A program made the translations under genes and the position numbers. The notes beneath the pieces are model-generated. The model ran no database searches. It saw nothing but the letters and a program-made list of their open reading frames with translations, and was not told the DNA's origin. Source: Ensifer adhaerens (GTDB lineage Bacteria; Pseudomonadota; Alphaproteobacteria; Rhizobiales; Rhizobiaceae). Taken from it: DNA of 64,000 nt. How positions within the stretch are numbered: the first letter of the stretch is position 1; every line of letters starts with the position of its first letter. The stretch spans positions 310,001-374,000 of the forward strand of contig NZ_CP083351.1 of assembly GCF_020035535.1 (NCBI RefSeq), written 5' to 3'. Of this stretch, positions 57,539-64,000 are shown piece after piece.

Positions 57539-58474
57539 ATGATCGCCTCACCGGCCCTCCGAACTCTTCTGGCCGCCGCAGCGGCAACGCTTCTGCATCT
57601 CGGCCCGGTACGCGCTGATGCAGGCTTCGATCTCAGCCCCGAGCAACCCGGCCGTGTCCATGCCGTTCGCAACGAGGGGGCGATCGCGGCCATTCCCGCG
57701 GACTTCAAGTTCGTGACGCCGGGCAAGTTCACGGTTGCCGTCAGTCCCGGCGGGCCGCCGCTTGCCACCTACGCGACCGACGCACGGACGGTCATTGGCG
57801 CGGATCCGGAATATGCCGGTGCCGTCGCCAACAGCCTTGGCCTCGAGCTCGAGCTCGTCCCCGTCGCCTGGATCGATTGGCCGCTGGGGCTGACTTCCGG
57901 CAAATACGATGCGGTGATCTCGAATGTCGGCGTCACCGAACAGCGCAAGGAAAAGTTCGATTTTTCCACTTATCGACAGGGCCTGCATGGCTTCTTCGTA
58001 AAATCCGATAGCGGCATCACGTTGATCAAGGAGCCGAAGGATGCGGCGGGTCTCAGGATCATTGTCGGCGCCGGCACCAACCAGGAACGCATTCTCCTGA
58101 AATGGAGCGACGAGAATGTCGCTGCGGGCCGCAAGCCGCTGGAGCTGCAATATTACGACGACGAGGCCACGAGCCTCGTGGCACTCGCCTCCGGGCGGGC
58201 CGACGTCATCGTCCAGCCGCATGCGCAACTCGTGTTCATCGCCGCCCGCGACAACAACATCAAACGTGTCGGCACCTTGAGCGCTGGCTGGCCGGAGCGT
58301 TCGGACGTGGCGATCACCACACGCAAGGGCAGCGGGCTCGCCAACGCTCTGACGATCGCCACCAATGGCCTGATCGAGGATGGCACCTACGGCAAGGTTC
58401 TGGAACGTTGGCACCTCCAGGAAGAAGCCTTGCCGAAATCCGAAACCAACCCGCCCGGTCTGCCGAAATTCTAG
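57539..58474 (+). CDS. Amino-acid ABC transporter binding protein 2
   Basis: A 311-residue paralogue of binding protein 1, with a signal peptide (LRTLLAAAAATLLHLGPVRA). Corresponding segments are [42 protein letters not shown] and GLRIIVGAGTNQE. The ligand-contact stretch shows changes (PWDPP to PGGPP), so the two receptors probably differ in ligand. I use ATG 57539, nine bases after GGAG; ATG 57524 would add five residues. It is 84 bases after the first paralogue, with a hairpin between. It is followed 12 bases on by the second LLM monooxygenase. Confidence 0.9.
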   Translation: MIASPALRTLLAAAAATLLHLGPVRADAGFDLSPEQPGRVHAVRNEGAIAAIPADFKFVTPGKFTVAVSPGGPPLATYATDARTVIGADPEYAGAVANSLGLELELVPVAWIDWPLGLTSGKYDAVISNVGVTEQRKEKFDFSTYRQGLHGFFVKSDSGITLIKEPKDAAGLRIIVGAGTNQERILLKWSDENVAAGRKPLELQYYDDEATSLVALASGRADVIVQPHAQLVFIAARDNNIKRVGTLSAGWPERSDVAITTRKGSGLANALTIATNGLIEDGTYGKVLERWHLQEEALPKSETNPPGLPKF

Positions 58475-58485
58475 GGAACGCTCGC

Positions 58486-59517
58486 GTGACGCAAAAAAAG
58501 ATATCGATCGGCCGTATCGGCTTCCTGAGCCCCGGCAACTACCCCGCCGACGATCCGCTCGACGGACTAGAAAAGACGCTGGCGCTCCTGCAATATGGCG
58601 AGGCATTGGGCTTTGCCAGCGCCTGGGTGCGCCAGAGACACTTGGAGCCCGGCATATCCTCGGCCGCGGCCTTTCTTGCAGCTGCAACCCAGAGAACCAG
58701 CCGCATCGAGCTCGGCACCGCGGTTATTCCGATCGGCTACGAAAGCCCCTACCGGCTTGCCGAGGATCTCTCCACGGTCGATGTGCTTTCGCGGGGCCGT
58801 CTGAACATCGGCCTCAGCGCCGGACGTCCTCTGCATGCCGACCTGATCGGGCGCCTCGTCTTCGACGATGGCTGGGAGAGCTTCGACTTTACCCACGCGC
58901 GTGTGCTGCGCTTTGTCGAGAATCTGCGCGGCCAGCCGATCGGCGATGACGACACCTTCATCAAGACTCCCTTCGGCCCGCAGCGCCCCCGGCTTCAACC
59001 ACATGCGAAGGGTTTGACCGAACGTATCTGGTACGGCGGCGGCTCTCTGAAATCCGCGGGCTGGGCCGGTCGCAGCGGCCTCAATCTCCTGATCGGCAAC
59101 GTGACGACCGGGGAGGGGACCGACGATTTCTTCGTAGCGCAGCGGCGCCAGCTCGAGACCTATCGCGCGGCGGGCGGCGAGGACAAAAGAGTGGCGTTGG
59201 GCCGGGTGATCGTCCCGCTCGATGGTGCTGACGCGAACACGCGCAGGCGCTATCTGGATTATGCTGCAGGGCGCACGCAACGAACGCTGACGCCCCAGGG
59301 TGAACGACGAACGCTTTATGCCCGCGACCTCGTCGGCACCTCGGAGGAGATTCTCGAACGGTTATTCACGGACCCGATCCTGCCGCATGTGCACGAACTG
59401 AGGCTCGAGCTTCCCTACGAATTCGAAGACGACGACTACCGCCAGATCGTCCATGACTTCGTTACCCGCATCGCTCCGGAACTCGGGTGGTCCCCGGCCG
59501 ATCAAAGGGCAGCCTAG
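58486..59517 (+). CDS. LLM-class flavin-dependent monooxygenase 2
   Basis: A 343-residue luciferase-like protein, distinct from the first. It shows ISIGRIGFLSPGNY, the barrel segment LGFASAWVRQRHLEPGISSAA, and IELGTAVIPIGYESPYRLAED, with a disordered region typical of LLM proteins. It starts at GTG 58486, after AGGGAACG. A second LLM monooxygenase in one operon could serve a different oxidation state or a different substituent. It is directly coupled to binding protein 2 (12 bases). Reduced flavin must be supplied from outside the block. Confidence 0.85.
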   Translation: MTQKKISIGRIGFLSPGNYPADDPLDGLEKTLALLQYGEALGFASAWVRQRHLEPGISSAAAFLAAATQRTSRIELGTAVIPIGYESPYRLAEDLSTVDVLSRGRLNIGLSAGRPLHADLIGRLVFDDGWESFDFTHARVLRFVENLRGQPIGDDDTFIKTPFGPQRPRLQPHAKGLTERIWYGGGSLKSAGWAGRSGLNLLIGNVTTGEGTDDFFVAQRRQLETYRAAGGEDKRVALGRVIVPLDGADANTRRRYLDYAAGRTQRTLTPQGERRTLYARDLVGTSEEILERLFTDPILPHVHELRLELPYEFEDDDYRQIVHDFVTRIAPELGWSPADQRAA

Positions 59518-59569
59518 CAAGGCGGGAGATGCAGCCGATGCGGATGGAATGGCAGACAGGAACGCAGCA

Positions 59570-60166
59570 ATGACAACGACGATCGACTACTTCTTCTCCA
59601 TCGGCTCGCCCTGGTCCCATATCGGTTTTGGCAGCCTCGTCGACCTTGCGACACGTCATGGGGCTAAGATCAGGCCCTATTTGACCACCATTGTCGAAGA
59701 AAACGGGGGCATCTTCTCGCGAAAGCGGCCGGATGCACGCCGTGCCTATGGGGCACGTGACCTCAAGCGATGGGCCAATGTACGCGGTAAATCACTGCTT
59801 TTGGAAAACCGGCCGGCGCTCGGCGACCCGACGTCTGCGTCGCTGATTGTGATTGCCGCCTTTCTCGACGGGGAGGACTGGATCGGTCTCACAAGTGCGC
59901 TGCAACATGCTTTCTGGGCCGAGGCCAGGGACATTGGCAGTCCGGATGTGCGTGAAGCGATCGCGCGGACCGCGGGTCTTGACGGCGCGGCCCTCGTCCG
60001 GCGCGAAGCGGATGAGGACGTCAAGGCAAAATGGGCAGACGATCGCAATCACGCCGTCGCGAGCGGCGTGTTCGGCTTTCCGACCTACCGCTATGATGGG
60101 GAGCTCTATTGGGGACAGGACAACCTGTTCTTCCTGGAGCGCCATCTGGGTGGTGACCGGCCATAG
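59570..60166 (+). CDS. DsbA-family / 2-hydroxychromene-2-carboxylate isomerase-like protein
   Basis: A 198-residue thioredoxin-fold protein of the GST-kappa/HCCA-isomerase group, so glutathione is the probable cofactor. The N-terminus TIDYFFSIGSPWSHIGFGSL has a Ser (SPWS) where DsbA has CxxC, as in the isomerase branch, and FPTYRYDGELYWGQDNLFFLERHLGG closes the fold. I take ATG 59570 with AGGAACGC upstream; ATG 59549 is possible. In a sulfur amino acid operon it could open or isomerise a glutathione- or cysteine-conjugated intermediate. That is inferred from neighbours. Confidence 0.8.
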   Translation: MTTTIDYFFSIGSPWSHIGFGSLVDLATRHGAKIRPYLTTIVEENGGIFSRKRPDARRAYGARDLKRWANVRGKSLLLENRPALGDPTSASLIVIAAFLDGEDWIGLTSALQHAFWAEARDIGSPDVREAIARTAGLDGAALVRREADEDVKAKWADDRNHAVASGVFGFPTYRYDGELYWGQDNLFFLERHLGGDRP

Positions 60167-60204
60167 CTTCTCGATCGTTCTCAGTCTTCCAAAGAGCATG
60201 CGAC

Positions 60205-61395
60205 ATGAATGACAAAACAAATGCCAGCGCCAAGCCAGGTCCGCAGACACAGTTGATCAAGGCGGGATATGACCCGGCCAGTCAGCGCGGCTTTATAAAT
60301 CCACCGGTCGTCCACGGGTCGACGGTGCTTTTTCCCGATGCGCATACGATGGAAACGCACGGGCAGAAGTACACCTACGGCACGCGCGGCACGCCTACGA
60401 CCGACGCACTGTGCGACGCGGTCAACGAACTGGAGGGGGCGGCCGGCACGATCCTTGTTCCTTCCGGACTTGCCGCGGTCACCGTGCCGCTGCTCGCCTA
60501 TCTCTCTCCAGGAGATCATGCGCTGATCGTCGATTCCGTCTATGGCAATGTCCGCCAGTTCTGCGACCACATGCTGGCGCGCCTCAACATCGAAGTGGAC
60601 TATTATGACCCTTCGCTGGGTGCAGACATCGAGCTGCTTTTCAAGTCCAATACCCGCCTTGTTCACACGGAAGCGCCAGGCTCCAACACCTTCGAGATCC
60701 AGGATATTCCCGCTATCGTTGCTGTGGCTCACCGTCGTGGGGCGATCGTCACGATGGACAACACCTGGGCGACGCCCATCTATTTCAGGCCGCTCGACTT
60801 CGGGGTCGATGTTTCCATCCAGGCATCCACCAAATATCCGGCCGGCCATGCCGACATCCTGTTCGGAACGGTGTCGGCGAATGTCGAACACTGGCCGCGC
60901 TTGAAGGAGGTAAACGGGTTGCTTGGTCTTTGTGCTGCGCCCGACGATGCCTATCAGGTTTTGCGCGGGCTGCGGACGCTCGGAATTCGGCTTGAGCGAC
61001 ATCAGGCGAGCGCCCTTGAGATTGCCAATTGGCTCGAAGGTCGCGACGACGTTGCACGCGTACTTCATCCCGCCCTTCCGAGTTTTCCCGGCCATGCCCT
61101 GTGGAAACGTGATTTCAAGGGCGCCAGCGGCGTCTTTTCCTTTGTACTTCGCGCCGAGCATGAGGATCGGTTCAAAATGAAAGCACAAGGCTTTTTGGAG
61201 GCCTTGTCGATATTCGGCTTGGGATATTCCTGGGGCGGATTTGCTACGCTCGCGCTTCATGTCAATCTTGACGAGCGCAAGGTGACGCCCGTGCCGACCG
61301 GCGGGCCGGTCCTGCGCCTGCAAATCGGGTTGGAGGATGTTGACGACCTCAAGGCGGACCTGGAGCGGGCGCTTTCGGCTACTCGAGCGGCCTAG
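60205..61395 (+). CDS. Cystathionine beta-lyase family PLP enzyme
   Basis: A 396-residue enzyme of the Cys/Met metabolism PLP family. The PLP lysine K210 sits in ASTKYPAGHAD, the same number as in E. coli MetC. The phosphate-binding segment SGLAAVTVPLLAYL, the LVHTEAPGSNTFEIQD region and the MDNTWATP aspartate also fit. Members cleave C-S bonds of cystathionine or other cysteine S-conjugates, giving pyruvate, ammonia and a thiol. It is the last gene of the operon and could release thiols from S-alkylcysteines that are not oxidised, or return sulfur to homocysteine. Family is certain; substrate range is not. Confidence 0.9.
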   Translation: MNDKTNASAKPGPQTQLIKAGYDPASQRGFINPPVVHGSTVLFPDAHTMETHGQKYTYGTRGTPTTDALCDAVNELEGAAGTILVPSGLAAVTVPLLAYLSPGDHALIVDSVYGNVRQFCDHMLARLNIEVDYYDPSLGADIELLFKSNTRLVHTEAPGSNTFEIQDIPAIVAVAHRRGAIVTMDNTWATPIYFRPLDFGVDVSIQASTKYPAGHADILFGTVSANVEHWPRLKEVNGLLGLCAAPDDAYQVLRGLRTLGIRLERHQASALEIANWLEGRDDVARVLHPALPSFPGHALWKRDFKGASGVFSFVLRAEHEDRFKMKAQGFLEALSIFGLGYSWGGFATLALHVNLDERKVTPVPTGGPVLRLQIGLEDVDDLKADLERALSATRAA

Positions 61396-61812
61396 AGCTG
61401 GGTGTGCGAGGGGCATGCCAAGAGATGCGGGCGGAGAACGCCGAGCTTAGCAAGCGGCTTGGTCTTTCCTAATGGGTTCGGTGATTGCCCGCCGATCGGA
61501 GCGTGCAGGATTCGGGTGGCTTAGAGCTCAGCGCAATGGGTGCCGGCGCCACCGCGTGAGATGAGGCGCACGATGTAGTCGCCGTGGAAATACCTGGCCG
61601 GTTGACGTCCTTGGGCCGGACAGCCAACGAGGCTGCATGACCGGCAGAAGCCGAGCCTTCGAAGCGGTGCGAGCGCGACGATCGACCGGCCGGACACGCC
61701 GGCAGACCCGCCGGGAACATTGTCGACCCGGTCGAAATAGTCGAGCAGATGTATGCGGCCGCGCGCTGACGGCCGCGCGTGGGAACGGGCACAATCAGCG
61801 CAATCGAGAAAC
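61396..61812 (+). other. Intergenic interval with unresolved remnants
   Basis: No intact gene is seen in 417 bases. At 61424-61470, one frame reads EMRAENAELSKRLGL, like the N-terminal coiled coil of IS66-type transposases, then stops. The rest has open frames on both strands with no family. Being next to a dead toxin-antitoxin pair, this looks like decayed mobile or accessory DNA. Confidence 0.35.
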
Positions 61813-62043
61813 GTGCAGCTGCGCGTCATCAAGCTTAAGCGCCAAGTCGGTTCGTGGTTAAAGCGGTTCAGCGGAAGGAAGCGCCCGTCGTCGTGCCGTC
61901 GCCCGCGACGTTGCCCCGACGCTCTGCGCGCTGGCCGGCCGACATTGGTCGATGATCTTCTTGGCGGTCCCGCTTGGGACGATCAGGCCGCTGATGCGGC
62001 GGGCGTACGGGTCAAGATCGCCAAGCCGCGATCTGGGTTTTGA
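61813..62043 (+). pseudogene. Phd/YefM-type antitoxin remnant
   Basis: The frame starts at a GTG (VQLRVIKLKRQVG) and ends RPTLVDDLLGGPAWDD, a pattern common at the end of Phd-type antitoxins in rhizobia. The middle is lost to a shifted register: a typical core, VKAVQRKEAPVVVPSPATLP, appears in another frame. The N-terminal residues expected to be MQLRDAKxxFSxLV are also altered. Its stop overlaps the VapC-like ATG (TGATG), as in genuine operons. It is 76 codons long; I consider it inactive. Confidence 0.55.
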
Positions 62044-62339
62044 TGTATCTAGTTGACATCAACATCGTCTGTAAAGCGTGGCCCGGCGCGCTGCAGACGG
62101 TGTCCTGGCTACGCTCCGTTGATCCGCTCAGCATCCACTGAGTGCCTTCATCATCGGCGATATCATGCACGGCATCACCCAAAAAAGAGAGGTCGGAACC
62201 GAAGACCGCCGTGCACCTCACCGAATGGTGCCAAGCTGCCCACGATCACGGCGACCGCTTTTTGCCGACAACAGACCAAATCGCGATCGAATGGCGCCGC
62301 ATCGCGACGATCCTCGCCTTTGATCGCGTTCTGTCGTGA
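62043..62339 (+). pseudogene. VapC-type PIN-domain toxin, frameshifted and truncated
   Basis: The start MYLVDINIVCKAWPG and LQTVSWLRSVDPLSIH are typical VapC N-termini (family MYLLDTNIVSE); here the first acidic residue D5 is kept. A stop comes after 32 codons because one base is missing at 62139: in the next register the protein goes on LSAFIIGDIMHGITQKRE. A second shift occurs at the A-run 62181-62186, leading to VHLTEWCQAAHDHGDRFLPT and IAIEWRRIATI, then a stop at 62339. The C-terminal aspartate-bearing part is missing. Two frameshifts and a truncation mean the toxin is dead. Confidence 0.75.
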
Positions 62340-62348
62340 TTGCCGGTC

Positions 62349-63764
62349 CTAGGCCAAACCAACGATGGCTCCGTACACAATGCCGAGGAGCGCGCATGCG
62401 GCAAGAACCGTGAGCGTGCCGACCTTGAAGCGGAAGACGGCTATAACAGCGCCGACCGTAAGCGCCAGCGAGGGAATGTTGACGGAGCTAAACACCGGAA
62501 CATCGACGGTCATTCCAAATGCACGCATTTCATAGAGCGTCCCAAACAACACATGCAGCGCAAACCAGACGGCGAGGTTCAGGATCACGCCAACGACCGC
62601 CGCAGTGATCGCCGCAAGCGCCGCGGCGAGAGCCTTGTTGCTGCGCATCTTCTCCATGAAAGGCGCGCCGAGAAATATCCAGAGGAAGCACGGAACGAAC
62701 GTCACCCATGTCGTGAGCAATCCGCCAAGCGTACCTGCCAGCAAAGGATGCAGCGATCCCGGCATGCGGTAAGCGCCCATGAAGCCGACGAACTGCGTAA
62801 CCATGATCAACGGACCAGGCGTGGTTTCGGCCATCGCCAGACCGTCCAACATCTCGCCCGGCTTCAGCCAGTGATAGTGCTCGACCGCCTGCTGAGCGAC
62901 ATAGGAAAGAACGGCATAGGCGCCACCGAAAGTGACCATGGCCATCTTGGAAAAGAACACGCCGATGGCGGTGAAGACACTGGCTTCTCCCAGGAACAGC
63001 AGAAGCAACAGGAGGGGCCCGCCCCACAGCAAAACTCCCCAGGCCGCGACCTTCAGAAGCCAGGACCGCTTGAGCAGAGCATGTTCGGGGATTCCTTCAC
63101 CAAGGGCGCTGTCGGTATCGGCAACGTACTTGCCTGCGAACTTGCCGTGTCCGCCGCTGGCCAGGAATGCCTCCCAACCCAACCGACCGCCAACATACCC
63201 GATCAGTCCTGCGGCAAAGACGACGAGCGGGAACGGCGCGCGGAAGAACGCGAGCGCCATGAACGCAGCCGCGGCCAGGCCGACCATGACCTTGTTCCTG
63301 AGGGCGCGGCGACCAATCCGAAGAACCGCCTCAAGGACGATCGCCAGCACCGCGGCCTTAAGGCCGAAGAACAGCGCCTCGACGGGACCGACATTGCCGA
63401 ACAGGGCATAGATCCAACTCAGTGCCATGATGGCCAAGGCGCCCGGCAGCACAAACAGGGTTCCGGCCACCAAGCCGCCCTTGGTCTTATGCAGCAGCCA
63501 TCCGATATAGATCGCCAGCTGCTGGGCTTCGGGACCGGGAAGGAGCGTGCAATAATTCAGCGCGTGCAGGAACCGGGTTTCGCCTATCCAGCGTTTCTCC
63601 TCGACGATGATCCGGTGCATGACGGCAATCTGCCCGGCAGGGCCTCCGAAGCTAAGCGCCGCGACACGCGCCCAGACGCGAACCGCCTCGCCGAACGGGA
63701 TTCCGTGCGACGGTACGTCGGCTGGCTTCGCCTCGCGGTGGTGGAGAGCTTCCGTATCATGCAT
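62349..63764 (-). CDS. chrA: Chromate efflux transporter ChrA
   Basis: A 471-residue inner-membrane transporter of the CHR family, which exports chromate and gives resistance. It has two homologous halves of about six helices. The signature FGGPAGQIAVMHRIIVEEKRW and LLPGPEAQQLAIYIGWLLH lie in the first half, and FGGAYAVLSYVAQQAVEHYHWL plus TTPGPLIMVTQFVGFMGAYR in the second. Full length is normal for long-chain ChrA. The minus-strand chrB-like gene lies 15 bases upstream, so the two are transcribed together, as in known chromate operons. Confidence 0.93.
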   Translation of the reverse strand: MHDTEALHHREAKPADVPSHGIPFGEAVRVWARVAALSFGGPAGQIAVMHRIIVEEKRWIGETRFLHALNYCTLLPGPEAQQLAIYIGWLLHKTKGGLVAGTLFVLPGALAIMALSWIYALFGNVGPVEALFFGLKAAVLAIVLEAVLRIGRRALRNKVMVGLAAAAFMALAFFRAPFPLVVFAAGLIGYVGGRLGWEAFLASGGHGKFAGKYVADTDSALGEGIPEHALLKRSWLLKVAAWGVLLWGGPLLLLLLFLGEASVFTAIGVFFSKMAMVTFGGAYAVLSYVAQQAVEHYHWLKPGEMLDGLAMAETTPGPLIMVTQFVGFMGAYRMPGSLHPLLAGTLGGLLTTWVTFVPCFLWIFLGAPFMEKMRSNKALAAALAAITAAVVGVILNLAVWFALHVLFGTLYEMRAFGMTVDVPVFSSVNIPSLALTVGAVIAVFRFKVGTLTVLAACALLGIVYGAIVGLA

Positions 63765-63779
63765 CTGCTGTCGTCCGTG

Positions 63780-64000
63780 CTATGCGCGTGTCGCGCGGAA
63801 ATATTCATAGAGATTGTCGAGGACCGATCCACCCTGAGCGATCCGCTGTTCGTCCTGCGTGTTGGAGGCGCAAATCCCGGCGATCAGGCTGGCGATGCCG
63901 CTGGTCTCCTCGCGCGCAAACTTCGCGTCCTTCAAGTCGATGTCGTGCACGATCTCCGAGAGGGTATGCAGGGCCGGATCTGTAATGGCGGCCCTCGTCA
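63780..64000 (-). CDS. chrB: Chromate resistance protein ChrB, C-terminal part only
   Basis: The last 73 codons of a gene that enters from the right edge. The translation has TDPALHTLSEIVHDIDLKDAKFAREE, then SGIASLIAGICASNTQDE and VLDNLYEYFRATRA, which match the C-terminal domain of ChrB. In other bacteria ChrB senses chromate and regulates chrA. It precedes chrA on the same strand with a 15-base gap. Confidence 0.8.
   Translation of the reverse strand, partial: TRAAITDPALHTLSEIVHDIDLKDAKFAREETSGIASLIAGICASNTQDEQRIAQGGSVLDNLYEYFRATRA

Noticed and set aside
61424..61470. IS66 transposase gene
   Set aside because: Only a coiled-coil-like stretch of about 15 residues is visible before a stop; too short to call an element.

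Overview
The window is GC-rich DNA from an alphaproteobacterium, most likely a Hyphomicrobiales member of the Sinorhizobium/Ensifer/Rhizobium type. This is inferred from the proteins: an Aap-like amino-acid ABC transporter, an adenylate cyclase joined to TolB-like and TPR modules, a permease-ATPase fusion transporter and a CGNR regulator. I see no rRNA, tRNA, ribosomal-protein or replication gene. The content is almost all transport, catabolism and regulation, with three decayed genes, which suits a secondary replicon or accessory chromosomal region.

Layout. 1-8.2 kb: the edge of a SARP/BTAD-type regulator; a cysteine-synthase-like gene paired with a PLP decarboxylase; a class III cyclase; NADP-type glutamate dehydrogenase (probable TTG start); an EamA exporter. 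8.9-12.3 kb: one large unusual protein, an M6-like metalloprotease whose catalytic domain appears split by a beta-propeller. 12.6-18.4 kb: a betaine/choline-type ABC transporter (tandem-duplicated permease) with a nucleoside hydrolase, divergent from a TetR regulator with two operator-like palindromes between them. 18.9-30.3 kb: a LysR regulator facing a molybdenum hydroxylase (IorAB type), an aldehyde dehydrogenase, an Aap-like amino-acid transporter and a molybdopterin-binding-domain protein. 30.5-37.1 kb: two exporters, an SDR, an aspartate-dehydrogenase-like protein, a 3-hydroxyanthranilate 3,4-dioxygenase with its full residue set and an atypical DapA-family protein, divergent from a CGNR regulator and a frameshifted cyclase-family gene.

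37.5-49.4 kb: two tandem LysR genes, both of which seem to begin at non-canonical AUU/AUA codons, then a hydantoinase (HyuA/HyuB) operon with a beta-hydroxyacid dehydrogenase, a sulfonate/NMT1-type ABC transporter, an SDR and a complete cofactor-independent phosphoglycerate mutase, closed by a strong terminator. 49.5-50.2 kb: a decayed MerR/DUF433 gene. 50.5-61.4 kb: a ten-gene co-directional block (two LLM flavin monooxygenases, an NtaA-type monooxygenase, M20 deacylase, GNAT acetyltransferase, amino-acid ABC transporter with two binding proteins, DsbA-like isomerase, cystathionine beta-lyase). Its parts match those of the Bacillus S-alkylcysteine salvage operons, so I read it as an organosulfur amino-acid salvage operon. 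61.8-62.3 kb: a dead Phd/VapC-type toxin-antitoxin pair. 62.3-64 kb: chromate efflux chrA and the end of chrB, leaving the window.

The strongest leads are the organosulfur operon, the paired non-canonical start codons, the split-domain metalloprotease, and the 3-hydroxyanthranilate dioxygenase cluster with its frameshifted partner.
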